Source: Nitrospirota bacterium
Lineage (GTDB): Bacteria > Nitrospirota > Thermodesulfovibrionia > UBA6902 > DSMQ01
Reading direction: 5' to 3'
Assembly: GCA_016208965.1 (NCBI GenBank)
Contig: JACQXB010000015.1
Span: forward strand, 1-46,743
DNA length: 46,743 nt
Numbering within the stretch: position 1 is the stretch's first letter; each line of letters starts with the position of its first letter. The notes beneath the pieces were generated by a model. The model did no database searches and was not told the DNA's origin. It saw only the letters and a program-made list of their open reading frames with translations. Below are positions 26,874 to 34,768 of the stretch, in pieces. The position numbers were made by a program, and so were the translations under genes.

Positions 26874-27352
26874 TACCTTTCTACCTGTTTCTTGTTCCTA
26901 AATATCACCCTACTGCCCTCAACTATGGAGCGGTCATCTTTTAAAAAATAAATTATCTGTGTACCTGTAACAATATTTTCCCCCTCAACTGCTCTTGGTT
27001 CACCTGTAAAAACAATTTTTTCTTCTTCACCAAAATAAGTAGCCTCTTTTGAGAAGATAGCACGTTCTTTCTTGTGGGCCACTACATTTCCAGAAGCATA
27101 TATCTTTGTAATATTTTTCTGAGAGTTGTCATAAAAAACTGTCATTTTATCAGAATAAATTATTATGTCACCGGTTTTGGCAACCACAGAGCCTTCAAAT
27201 ACAGCGGTATTGCTTTTATTGTCTGCGATGAGCGTCTGAGAGGTTATAACTATCGGTTTCTTTTCATTTGTAGTAACTACAGCATTTGCTATTACACCTG
27301 TAGTAAATACTATGAAGATTACTTTAGCGATAAAAAATACCCTTAACATCAT
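26873..27352 (-). CDS. lptA: LPS transport periplasmic protein LptA (OstA-like)
   Basis: 159 residues with an N-terminal signal peptide (VFFIAKVIFIVFTTGVIANA). The OstA/LptA beta-jellyroll repeats are clear: PIVITSQTLIADNKSNTAVFEGSVVAKT-type strands, ITKIYASGNVVAHKKERAIF and GTQIIYFLKDDRSIVEG. LptA bridges the periplasm between LptC and LptD. The start lies 29 bp inside lptC, so it is translationally coupled; a second ATG follows directly and could also be used. It ends in a TAATG overlap with lptB. Confidence 0.92.
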   Translation of the reverse strand: MMLRVFFIAKVIFIVFTTGVIANAVVTTNEKKPIVITSQTLIADNKSNTAVFEGSVVAKTGDIIIYSDKMTVFYDNSQKNITKIYASGNVVAHKKERAIFSKEATYFGEEEKIVFTGEPRAVEGENIVTGTQIIYFLKDDRSIVEGSRVIFRNKKQVER

Positions 27353-27842
27353 TTAATACCTTTACCTGCTGGTCTTTAACAATTACTGTAAGCCCACGTC
27401 CTTCTATTGAAAATGTCTTGCCTCTGAACTTAATATTATCTTGTGTTGTTATAACCTCTTTATTGCCATCCCATATAAGAGAATCCGTGTTCAGTACGGA
27501 ATTATCTATCTTTACTTCTACAGTTTTATCAACAACAAGGATTTTCTCATCTATACTGTAATTTCCTTCCTTCCCCGTAAGAATAATAAATTGATCTTGA
27601 TAAATTTTCATGTTTAAGTCCTTAAGAAGGACTTCATTATTACCTTGTGGAAAAATTGCACTATCTGCGATAAGTTCCCACCCAATCCTACCTCCTTCCT
27701 TGTGTATTAAATGAAATCCTTGCATGGAAGAGGTACGATATAATGTATGGGCGCTTAGGCCATCTTCTTTGTATCTATTATATATTATAAGAGCCCCAAG
27801 AAGTAAGATTATTGATAAAGCTGAGAGAAACCTGATCTTCAT
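27324..27842 (-). CDS. lptC: LPS export periplasmic protein LptC
   Basis: 172 residues with one N-terminal anchor (~6-21, LSALSIILLLGALIIY). The rest is the LptC beta-jellyroll: MQGFHLIHKEGGRIGWELIA-like strands, AIFPQGNNEVLLKDLNMKIY and LTGKEGNYSIDEKILVV. It passes LPS from LptB2FG to LptA. It is the first gene of the lptC-lptA-lptB-rpoN-hpf-rapZ run, all tightly packed or overlapping, so the promoter should lie just upstream. Confidence 0.9.
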   Translation of the reverse strand: MKIRFLSALSIILLLGALIIYNRYKEDGLSAHTLYRTSSMQGFHLIHKEGGRIGWELIADSAIFPQGNNEVLLKDLNMKIYQDQFIILTGKEGNYSIDEKILVVDKTVEVKIDNSVLNTDSLIWDGNKEVITTQDNIKFRGKTFSIEGRGLTVIVKDQQVKVLNDVKGIFYR

Positions 27843-27850
27843 TTATAAAT

Positions 27851-27879
27851 AGTTTATCACAGAGGGTATTCCTTGTAAA
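27851..27879 (-). promoter_or_regulatory. Possible promoter for the lptC operon
   Basis: On the minus strand TTTACA (27879-27874) and TAAACT (27856-27851) are separated by 17 bp and end about nine bases before the lptC ATG. The -10 is only a partial match, and the transcript would be nearly leaderless. Confidence 0.3.
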
Positions 27880-27891
27880 GAATTGATATCT

Positions 27892-28035
27892 ATCCGAAAA
27901 ATAGAGATAGAGAGTGTCATTGCGAGTGAAACGAAGCAATCTCGCCTTTTTATAACCAGATTGCCACGCACCCTTCGGGTGCTCGCAATGACAGGATTGT
28001 TAAGGACTTAGCTTTTCTATCTCTATTTTTCGGAT
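27892..28035. repeat. Nested palindromic element between lptC and alaC
   Basis: Perfect 20-bp outer arms (27892-27911 and 28016-28035; core AAAAATAGAGATAG) enclose an 11-bp pair GTCATTGCGAG/CTCGCAATGAC (27916-27926, 27982-27992), which contains a GCACCC/GGGTGC hairpin (27968-27982). Three palindromes are thus stacked. The gap of 233 bp upstream of lptC and downstream of alaC holds no gene. Confidence 0.85.
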
Positions 28036-28075
28036 TTCTGCGGCTTTGCTGATGGCTCGTAGAGATGCGGCTCCC

Positions 28076-29257
28076 CTACCCAATTCTATTCAATGCCTTT
28101 TTAATGCCTTGAACTGCCTGCTTTATCCTGTGTTCATTTTCCACAAGTGCAAATCTGACATAGTTGTCGCCGCCTTCACCAAAACCAATGCCCGGGGAAA
28201 CAGCAACCTTTGCCTCTGTGATAAGATATTTTGAGAATTCAAGGGAGCCCATTTTCTTAAAATGCTCTGGTATCTCTGCCCATACAAACATGGTAGCCTT
28301 TGGCCGCTCTACATGCCAGCCTGCATTATTCAGCCCTTTTATCAGGACATTTCTTCGGGATTCATATGTTGTTCTGAATTCTTCAACGCAGTCCTGCGGA
28401 CCCCTTAATGCAACAATACTTGCAATCTGTATCGGCTGAAACATGCCGTAGTCAAGATAGCTTTTTATCTTTATAAGTGCGCCTACTATATCTTTATTCC
28501 CTACGCAGAAACCTACCCTCCAGCCTGCCATAGAATAGCTCTTTGTCAGAGAGAAGAATTCAACGCCCACATCCTTTGCCCCGGGAACCTGAAGAAAGCT
28601 TGGCGCTTTATAGCCGTCAAATATCAAATCTGCATATGCAAAATCATGGATGACGATTATATTATTTTCCTTTGCAAAATCTACGACCTTCTTGAAGAAA
28701 TCCAAACCTTCCACTACCGCAGTTGTCGGATTATGAGGAAAATTAATAATCAGCATCTTTGGTCTTGGCCATGTCTTTTTAAATGTCTTTTCCATCTCCT
28801 CAAAGAAATCAATTCCATGCCCTATGGGAATGCTTGTTACCTCTCCACCTGCAATTATTATGCTGTAAGGATGAATCGGATATGCAGGCGTTGGCGTCAT
28901 AACAACATCTCCCGGCTGAATAGTGGCAAGGGTAAGATGGGAAAGTCCTTCTTTAGAGCCTATGGTAACGACTGCCTCTGATTCAGGGTCTATGTCCACA
29001 TCAAATCTTCTTTTATACCATTCACTGATAGCCATTCTTAGTTGTGTTATCCCTTTGGATGCAGAGTATCTGTGGTTTTTTGGGTTCCCTGCTGCCTCAC
29101 ATAACTTATCTATAACATGCTGTGGCGCTGGCATGTCAGGGTTGCCCATACCGAGGTCAATAATATCCTCTCCTTTTCTCCTTGCATCTGTCTTTAGGGC
29201 ATTTACAATGGCAAAGACATAGGGTGGAAGCCTTTTTATCCTGTTAAATTCATACAT
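28076..29257 (-). CDS. alaC: AlaC-like aminotransferase (probable alanine transaminase)
   Basis: 393 residues, fold-type I PLP aminotransferase. It closely follows the E. coli AlaC pattern: [59 protein letters not shown] and the PLP lysine K239 in [16 protein letters not shown]. The end has the substrate Arg in [12 protein letters not shown]. It likely interconverts pyruvate/glutamate and alanine/2-oxoglutarate; related enzymes act on LL-diaminopimelate or methionine precursors, so exact substrate is not proven. The ATG at 29257 has AGGAG at good spacing. It is monocistronic and diverges from valS across a 393-bp gap. Confidence 0.87.
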   Translation of the reverse strand: MYEFNRIKRLPPYVFAIVNALKTDARRKGEDIIDLGMGNPDMPAPQHVIDKLCEAAGNPKNHRYSASKGITQLRMAISEWYKRRFDVDIDPESEAVVTIGSKEGLSHLTLATIQPGDVVMTPTPAYPIHPYSIIIAGGEVTSIPIGHGIDFFEEMEKTFKKTWPRPKMLIINFPHNPTTAVVEGLDFFKKVVDFAKENNIIVIHDFAYADLIFDGYKAPSFLQVPGAKDVGVEFFSLTKSYSMAGWRVGFCVGNKDIVGALIKIKSYLDYGMFQPIQIASIVALRGPQDCVEEFRTTYESRRNVLIKGLNNAGWHVERPKATMFVWAEIPEHFKKMGSLEFSKYLITEAKVAVSPGIGFGEGGDNYVRFALVENEHRIKQAVQGIKKALNRIG

Positions 29258-29277
29258 ATATACTCCTGTGAATATTT

Positions 29278-29516
29278 AACCTAAATTGAGCGATTTTGAT
29301 ATTGTTATGCGTAACATAGCAGGCATGAATGCCATTAAAACGCCTTGAACTGCAACATAAAATTATCTTATGCCATACTGCAATCTTTACAGCCTTAAAA
29401 CACACCTGATAGGTGGAGTTAGAGCTTGCAGTATGGCATATTTAAAGGTGTTACAACAAGGCATTTTCTGTCATCCATGCCTGCTATATATAAATGCAAA
29501 TCGCTAAACATAGCTT
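29278..29516. repeat. Long structured palindromic repeat, copy A (upstream of valS)
   Basis: About 239 bp forming an imperfect long hairpin. Stems, outside to inside: AGCGAT/ATCGCT; TAGCAGGCATG (29317-29327) with CATGCCTGCTA (29476-29486); GCCTTG (29342-29347) with CAAGGC (29457-29462); TATGCCATACTGCAA (29369-29383) with its exact complement (29426-29440); and an apical CACCT-GAT-AGGTG. A second copy at 32825-33107 has the same stems with compensating changes. It fills most of the alaC-valS gap; the rest (29517-29650) holds only the valS promoter. Confidence 0.85.
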
Positions 29517-29596
29517 AAAGTTTTTAAGTAACACATTAAAAATAACTGATTTGCCTTATGTTGTCAAATAAATGTATTTTTGAACCATGTGGTTGC

Positions 29597-29626
29597 TTGA
29601 CATTTATTCATCAATAGCAATACAAT
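29597..29626 (+). promoter_or_regulatory. Sigma70 promoter for valS
   Basis: A perfect TTGACA (29597-29602) and TACAAT (29621-29626), five of six matches, are 18 bp apart and lie 24 bp before the valS ATG. It is one of the two best promoter matches in the window. Confidence 0.7.
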
Positions 29627-29650
29627 TTCACTCTAATTTGATATAGTGTC

Positions 29651-32335
29651 ATGATTGAAAAAAGTTACAACCCAAAAGAAGTAGAAGAAAAGTTATATAA
29701 CTTCTGGATTGAGAATGGATATTTTCGTGCTGAATCCCGCAGCGAGAAGCCTCCATACTGCATTGTAATCCCGCCGCCTAATATCACCGGCTCCCTTCAT
29801 ATAGGGCATGCCCTCGATGCAACGGTTCAGGATATATTAATAAGATGGAAGAGGATGTCAGGCTTTAATGCTCTCTGGCTGCCAGGAACAGACCATGCAG
29901 GTATTGCCACGCAGAATGTTGTAGAAAAAGAGTTAAAGAGACAAGGCTTAGACAGGGGAAAACTCGGAAGAGACGGGTTTATTAAAAAGGTCTGGGAGTG
30001 GAAAGAGGAATATGGAGGTAAAATTATATATCAGTTAAAACGTCTTGGTGCTTCATGTGACTGGGGCAGGGAGAGATTCACCCTTGACGAGGGGCTGTCA
30101 ATGGCTGTAAGAGAGGTCTTTGTGAGACTTTACGAAGAGGGACTTATATACAGAGGAGACTATATTATTAACTGGTGTCCCAGATGCCATACAGCGATTT
30201 CTGACCTTGAGGTTGAGCATGAGGAGCACAGAGGTAAATTATATTATCTAAAGTATCCATTTAAAGATGGCAGAGGATATGTTATAGTTGCCACAACAAG
30301 GCCTGAAACCATGCTTGGTGACACAGCGGTTGCAGTAAATCCTGATGATAACAGATATAAAAATATTGTTGGAAAAATTGTAAGGCTGCCTATTTTAAAC
30401 CGAGAGATTCCAGTAATTGCTGATGAACTCATTGACCCTTCCTTTGGCACAGGGGCAGTAAAAGTAACACCTGCACATGACCCTAATGACTTTGAAATAG
30501 CCCGCAGACATGGCCTATCATTTATAAAAATAATGACAGGTGACGGGAGAATGTCAGAAGAGGCAGGCCATTACAAAGGACAGGATAGATTTAAATGCAG
30601 AGAAAATGTCATTAAGGACTTAAAAAAGCTCGGACTTTTATCTGATATAAAGGACCATATCATCAGCTTAGGGCAATGTTATAGATGCAATACCGTTGTA
30701 GAACCATATCTCTCAAAACAGTGGTTTGTAAAAACAAAGCCACTTGCTGAAGATGCAATCAGGGCTGTTATGGATGGAAGGATAAACATTATACCTTCGG
30801 GATGGAGAAATAGTTATTTTGACTGGATGGAAAATATCAAGGACTGGTGTATATCGCGACAGATATGGTGGGGGCACAGGATTCCTGTGTGGTACTGCCA
30901 AAAGATGCAAAATGCAAAATGCAAAATGCAAAATGGGGTCATAGTATCAAGAGATGCGCCTACTGCCTGTCCTTACTGCGACGCTGAAGCGGCGGCACTA
31001 AAGCAGGATGAGGATGTGCTTGATACATGGTTTTCCTCTGCGCTCTGGCCATTTTCAACTCTTGGCTGGCCTGATAAGACTCAGGATTTAAAAACATTTT
31101 ATCCAACAAATGTCCTTGTAACAGGCTTTGATATCCTGTTTTTCTGGGTTGCACGAATGGTTATGATAGGTCTTAAATTTACAGGTGAGATTCCATTTAA
31201 AGATGTATACATTCATGCCCTTATCAGAGATGCCTTGGGGCAGAAGATGAGTAAGTCAAAGGGGAATGTGGTTGACCCGATAGAGATGATAGAGACTTAT
31301 GGTGCTGATGCGTTCAGATTTACACTCACAGCATTTGCAGCACAGGGCAGGGATGTAAAGTTTGCAGTGGACAAGGTAGAAGGTTACAGACATTTTATAA
31401 ACAAGATATGGAATGCTGCGAGGTTTATCCTTATAAACATAACGGAGGAAGACGAAATAAAGCCTGTAAAGGAGATTAGCTGCTTAAGTCTTGCGGATAG
31501 ATGGATTCTGAGCAGGCTTTCAGGGGTTATTTCAGATGTGAATAAGTCACTTGAAGAATACAGGTTTAATGACTCGGCAAACATTCTCTACCAGTTCATC
31601 TGGCATGAGTTCTGCGACTGGTATCTTGAAATGGCAAAATCTTCACTCTATGGAGATGATAAGAAAACACGTCATGCTGCAATTAATACCCTCCTTCATA
31701 CATTAGAAATGTCACTCAGCCTTCTGCATCCATTCATGCCTTATATAACAGAAAAACTATGGCAAAGCCTTCCTGCACCAAGAAGGGCTGTCTCTAAGAG
31801 CTTATGTATCCATCCCTATCCCAGGGCAGAGGATAGCATCAAAGATGAAAATGCTGAGGGAAAGATGAATACCATAATGGATGCAATAACAGGAATAAGA
31901 ACTATACGAGGTGAACTTAATTTATCTCCATCTATTGAGCTTAAGGCTATGATAAAAACCACGAATGGAACAAAAGATATTTTAAATGAAAACATTGTAT
32001 ATATTTCAAAACTTGCAAGGGTCAAAGGCATTGAGATAGGGGAAGATATTAAGAAACCTGATGATGCTGCTATAGCAGTAAAACCAACAATGGAGATATT
32101 TGTCCCTCTAAAAGGCTTTTTTGATGCAGACGCAGAAATCAAAAGGCTGGAGAAGGAGATTCTAAAGATAGAGGAATCCGCATCGTTTATCAGGAAAAAA
32201 CTTGCGAATAGGGAATTTATAGGTAAGGCGCCAAAGACAGTAGTTGAAGAAAACAATACTAAATATGAAGAATTTATAGAAAAGATTCAGAAGATTCAAG
32301 AAAATATAGAAAAACTTAAACAATGGAGGAAATAA
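29651..32335 (+). CDS. valS: Valyl-tRNA synthetase
   Basis: 894 residues; charges tRNA-Val in the cytoplasm. HIGH is at 50-53 in PPPNITGSLHIGHALD, the editing (CP1) domain includes ATTRPETMLGDTAVAVNP, KMSKS is at 532-536 and the C-terminal coiled-coil arm (DAEIKRLEKEILKIEESASF) is present. Near residue 418 the zinc-ribbon loop, normally WYCxxCG, reads WYCQKMQNAKCKMQNG; the extra residues are encoded by a four-fold TGCAAAA heptamer repeat (30903-30937), which remains in frame. A promoter sits just upstream. The next gene starts two bases after the stop. Confidence 0.97.
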   Translation: MIEKSYNPKEVEEKLYNFWIENGYFRAESRSEKPPYCIVIPPPNITGSLHIGHALDATVQDILIRWKRMSGFNALWLPGTDHAGIATQNVVEKELKRQGLDRGKLGRDGFIKKVWEWKEEYGGKIIYQLKRLGASCDWGRERFTLDEGLSMAVREVFVRLYEEGLIYRGDYIINWCPRCHTAISDLEVEHEEHRGKLYYLKYPFKDGRGYVIVATTRPETMLGDTAVAVNPDDNRYKNIVGKIVRLPILNREIPVIADELIDPSFGTGAVKVTPAHDPNDFEIARRHGLSFIKIMTGDGRMSEEAGHYKGQDRFKCRENVIKDLKKLGLLSDIKDHIISLGQCYRCNTVVEPYLSKQWFVKTKPLAEDAIRAVMDGRINIIPSGWRNSYFDWMENIKDWCISRQIWWGHRIPVWYCQKMQNAKCKMQNGVIVSRDAPTACPYCDAEAAALKQDEDVLDTWFSSALWPFSTLGWPDKTQDLKTFYPTNVLVTGFDILFFWVARMVMIGLKFTGEIPFKDVYIHALIRDALGQKMSKSKGNVVDPIEMIETYGADAFRFTLTAFAAQGRDVKFAVDKVEGYRHFINKIWNAARFILINITEEDEIKPVKEISCLSLADRWILSRLSGVISDVNKSLEEYRFNDSANILYQFIWHEFCDWYLEMAKSSLYGDDKKTRHAAINTLLHTLEMSLSLLHPFMPYITEKLWQSLPAPRRAVSKSLCIHPYPRAEDSIKDENAEGKMNTIMDAITGIRTIRGELNLSPSIELKAMIKTTNGTKDILNENIVYISKLARVKGIEIGEDIKKPDDAAIAVKPTMEIFVPLKGFFDADAEIKRLEKEILKIEESASFIRKKLANREFIGKAPKTVVEENNTKYEEFIEKIQKIQENIEKLKQWRK
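30903..30937 (+). repeat. Heptamer tandem repeat inside valS
   Basis: Four successive copies of the heptamer TGCAAAA with an ATGGGG end, encoding the duplicated MQNAKCKMQNG peptide in the zinc-binding loop. Confidence 0.85.
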
Positions 32336-32337
32336 AA

Positions 32338-32817
32338 ATGCATGAAAAGGTTGAAGTAACAAAAGGCAATGCCCAGTTAATAGAGGCAGAATTTGTCAAT
32401 GTCAAGCAGAGCACAATAAGGGCTGTTGAGGGTGGACATATTGAGCTTCAGCAGGTGGGTGCACTTACCATAGATGGTGAAAAGTTAGATGTAACACAGG
32501 GGGCAGCGCTTGTCTTAAGAGGCAAGGAATTAAACTTAAACGAGAGTATAAGTTGTATTACCATATCTGAGAAATCATTTTTGAATGCCTCATTTTCTCC
32601 TGTTAGTATAACAAAAGAAACCACCAGTGTTGACAAAAGCGCTGTTGGTTTAATGATATCAAAAGAAATAAATGTACAAAACACATCCTCATTAGTAATG
32701 ATTGCAAAAAATGTTGCGGGGGATGTTACTACATTATTAGATTGGCGTTCAGCAGCAGCATTTGGTGCGGTATTCGGGGGGGTATGGGGATTATTCAAAC
32801 TGCTAAGGCATAAATAA
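32338..32817 (+). CDS. Unknown beta-solenoid-like protein with C-terminal membrane anchor
   Basis: 159 residues from the ATG at 32338, with GGAGG eight bases upstream; an ATG at 32323 lies in the valS tail and is less likely. The body shows short repeated beta units with alternating hydrophobic residues (TIRAVEGGHIELQQVGALTI, LDVTQGAALVLRGKELNLNE, SSLVMIAKNVAGDVTTLLD), about 15-20 residues each, suggesting a small right-handed beta-helix. The C-terminus is a hydrophobic Gly/Ala-rich helix (FGAVFGGVWGLFKLL) followed by RHK, so it may be tail-anchored. There is no signal peptide. It begins two bases after valS and is surely co-transcribed. I do not recognise the family; a bactofilin-like scaffold is a loose analogy only. 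Confidence 0.75.
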   Translation: MHEKVEVTKGNAQLIEAEFVNVKQSTIRAVEGGHIELQQVGALTIDGEKLDVTQGAALVLRGKELNLNESISCITISEKSFLNASFSPVSITKETTSVDKSAVGLMISKEINVQNTSSLVMIAKNVAGDVTTLLDWRSAAAFGAVFGGVWGLFKLLRHK

Positions 32818-32824
32818 AAAGTAT

Positions 32825-33107
32825 AACCTAAATTGAGCAATTCGGGTATTCTTATGCACGTTATAGCAGACATAAATGCCATCAAAGGCTTTGAACTGCA
32901 ACATAAAATTATCTTATGCCATACTGCAAATCCTTATAGCCTTAAAACACATCTGATAGGTGGAATCAGGGCTTGCAGTATGGCATGTCTAAAGGTGTTG
33001 CAACAAAGCCTTTTCTGTCATCTATGTCTGCTATGTATAAATGTAAACCCCGTTAGAAAACTCGGTTGGGGCTTTCTTTCTAACGGGGTAAATCGCTTAA
33101 CATAGTT
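32825..33107. repeat. Long structured palindromic repeat, copy B (upstream of nadC)
   Basis: Same order of stems as copy A: TAGCAGACATA (32864-32874) with TATGTCTGCTA (33023-33033); GCTTTG (32888-32893) with CAAAGC (33004-33009); TATGCCATACTGCAA (32915-32929) with its near-exact complement (32973-32987). It is ~44 bp longer than copy A because a separate palindrome (33044-33089) is inserted near its right end. It occupies nearly all of the 305-bp gap before nadC; I see no gene in it. Confidence 0.85.
33044..33089. repeat. Small palindromic unit inserted in repeat copy B
   Basis: CCCCGTTAGAAA and TTTCTAACGGGG enclose a short loop. Copy A lacks this block exactly: its ATAAATGC joins AAATCGCT, whereas copy B has the block between these words. 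The same arms recur at 19231-19375. Confidence 0.85.
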
Positions 33108-33122
33108 AAGAGTTAAAAATTA

Positions 33123-34013
33123 ATGAAATACCTCTCAATTGATGCAGTTCTCTTAAACGCCCTCATGGAAGATATAGGGCACGGTGATGTGACTACATCA
33201 GCTGTCATCCCGGCAGACCACAAGTCCATAGCAGACATAATTGCCAAGGAGGACTTCACACTCGCAGGTATCCCATTTACAGAAAGGATTTTCAATTTAG
33301 TGAACAAGGATATAAAATTTAAGGCTAATAAAAAAGATGGTGATAGCGTAAAGAAAGGCACTGTTATTGCCAGAGTAAGTGGAAATACAAGGTCTTTGTT
33401 AATGGCTGAGAGAGTTGCCCTTAATCTGCTTCAGAGGCTTTCTGGTATAGCAACATTTACCCGTAGATTTGTTGAATGTGTGAGGGGATTCTCTGTGAAA
33501 ATTATTGACACAAGAAAAACCACGCCTGGTATGAGATTTTTCGAAAAATATGCGGTAAGGATTGGAGGAGGATATAACCACAGGTTTGGGCTTTTTGATG
33601 GGATACTGATAAAGGATAATCACCTTGCGGTAACAGGTGGAGTTAGAGAGGCTATAAAACTTGCAAAATTAAATATTAATCACATGCTAAAGATTGAGGT
33701 AGAGGCAAAAAATATCAGAGAGGTAAAAGAGGCATTATCAGCAGGCGCAGATGTAATAATGCTTGATAATATGCCTCTTGCGGAGATAAAGAATGCTGTA
33801 AAGATAATTCGTCTTAAAAGACCTGAAATCATTATTGAGGTATCAGGCAATATAAACATAGGTAATGTGAGAGAGGTAGCGAAAACAGGTGTAGATTTAA
33901 TCTCTATTGGTGCGATTACTCATTCTGCCCCTGCTCCAGATATAAGCATGAAGATATTTAAAAAAGTAAGGTTCATTCGTAAAAAAGTTGAAACCCGTAT
34001 AAACAAACACTGA
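33123..34013 (+). CDS. nadC: Nicotinate-nucleotide pyrophosphorylase (quinolinate phosphoribosyltransferase)
   Basis: 296 residues. Converts quinolinate and PRPP to nicotinate mononucleotide in NAD synthesis. The N-terminal alpha/beta domain (ALMEDIGHGDVTTSAVIP) and the barrel with LLMAERVALNLLQRLSGIAT, IIDTRKTTPGMRFFEKYAV, IKDNHLAVTGG, IEVEAKNIREV, GADVIMLDNM and EVSGNINIGNV carry the family's substrate-binding Arg, Lys and Asp residues. The ATG lies just after repeat copy B with only a weak AAGAG upstream. nadA and nadB are not in the window. Confidence 0.96.
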   Translation: MKYLSIDAVLLNALMEDIGHGDVTTSAVIPADHKSIADIIAKEDFTLAGIPFTERIFNLVNKDIKFKANKKDGDSVKKGTVIARVSGNTRSLLMAERVALNLLQRLSGIATFTRRFVECVRGFSVKIIDTRKTTPGMRFFEKYAVRIGGGYNHRFGLFDGILIKDNHLAVTGGVREAIKLAKLNINHMLKIEVEAKNIREVKEALSAGADVIMLDNMPLAEIKNAVKIIRLKRPEIIIEVSGNINIGNVREVAKTGVDLISIGAITHSAPAPDISMKIFKKVRFIRKKVETRINKH

Positions 34014-34047
34014 GACACAGAGGCACAGAGAAAATCATTGTAAATTT

Positions 34048-34105
34048 ATTCCCGAATTATCGGGACAAATTACAAATTTAAAATTTGTCCCGACTTATTC
34101 GGGAT
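34048..34105. repeat. Palindrome with self-palindromic arms between nadC and yceD
   Basis: TCCCGAATTATCGGGA (34050-34065) and TCCCGACTTATTCGGGA (34088-34104) are each small hairpins. Together with inner ACAAATT/AATTTGT they also pair with each other as one larger stem, so a cruciform or one long hairpin are alternatives. Confidence 0.75.
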
Positions 34106-34121
34106 GCAATAGGAATTTAAA

Positions 34122-34568
34122 ATGTCTGTAGCGCTTCTGAATGAAGCTATCAAGGATAATGTTGAGGTAAATTTAAAAATATCTAAACTCGGTGATAAGG
34201 TGCTGGTAACTGGAGAGACTAAAGCCAGCATATCCTTACTATGCAGCCGTTGCTTAAAAAATTTCTCTTATCCACTACATATTAAATTTGATACTGAATA
34301 TATTCCTTTTAAAGAACTACTCCAAGAAAGTGAATATGAATTAAAAAGGGAAGAGTTGGACATCAGTTTCTACAGAGATGACCAGATAGACATTGAGCAG
34401 TTGGTAAAAGAACAACTGTTTCTTGCTATCCCGATGAAACCTTTATGTAAATCCGACTGTCAGGGTATATGCCCTAAATGCGGTAAAGATTTAAATGAAA
34501 GGGCTTGTGAATGTAAGATAGAGGAAATAGACCCAAGACTTGCTATACTTAAAAAGCTTAAAAACTGA
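34122..34568 (+). CDS. yceD: YceD-family protein (DUF177), 23S rRNA accumulation
   Basis: 148 residues. The family is linked to accumulation of 23S rRNA in plants and E. coli and is usually next to rpmF, as here. The middle has ASISLLCSRCLKNFSYPLHI and a DTEYIPF strand. The end CKSDCQGICPKCGKDLN with ECKIEEIDPRLAIL is the strongest family mark, holding a four-cysteine probable metal site. The start at 34122 lies after a repeat and lacks a clear RBS. rpmF begins 12 bp after the stop, with AGGAG. Confidence 0.9.
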   Translation: MSVALLNEAIKDNVEVNLKISKLGDKVLVTGETKASISLLCSRCLKNFSYPLHIKFDTEYIPFKELLQESEYELKREELDISFYRDDQIDIEQLVKEQLFLAIPMKPLCKSDCQGICPKCGKDLNERACECKIEEIDPRLAILKKLKN

Positions 34569-34580
34569 AAGGAGTAAAAG

Positions 34581-34763
34581 ATGCCAAATCCAACACACAG
34601 ACACACAAGATCAAGAAGGGATAAAAGGAGGGCCAATTGGAAGATTGAAGCTCCCAATATTATTCTTTGCCCAGAGTGTCAAGAGCCGCGACTTCCTCAC
34701 CATATATGCCCCAATTGCGGTAGTTACAGAGGGAAAAAAATCCTTGAGGCAGTAGAAAAATAG
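34581..34763 (+). CDS. rpmF: Large-subunit ribosomal protein L32
   Basis: 60 residues. Typical basic start MPNPTHRHTRSRRDKRRANW and a zinc-ribbon form with CPEC and CPNC, i.e. the zinc-binding type. It has a good GGAG Shine-Dalgarno. It is part of the conserved yceD-rpmF-plsX-fabH run, with plsX five bases downstream. Confidence 0.97.
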   Translation: MPNPTHRHTRSRRDKRRANWKIEAPNIILCPECQEPRLPHHICPNCGSYRGKKILEAVEK

Positions 34764-34768
34764 TCTGT

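Noticed and set aside
29370-29507. A 45-codon open frame inside repeat copy A (MPYCNLYSLKTHL start) with a similar frame in copy B.
   Set aside because: Copy B has a one-base insertion that breaks the start, most changes between copies alter amino acids, and the changes are explained by stem pairing. It is more likely a by-product of the palindrome.
29278-29516. T-box or other amino-acid riboswitch upstream of valS.
   Set aside because: No T-box AGGGUGG-type antiterminator sequence or terminator is present, the promoter lies downstream of the element, and the same element precedes nadC.
32833-33105. A 90-codon frame spanning repeat copy B.
   Set aside because: It runs through the palindrome and the inserted small palindrome, has no RBS, and has no equivalent start in copy A.
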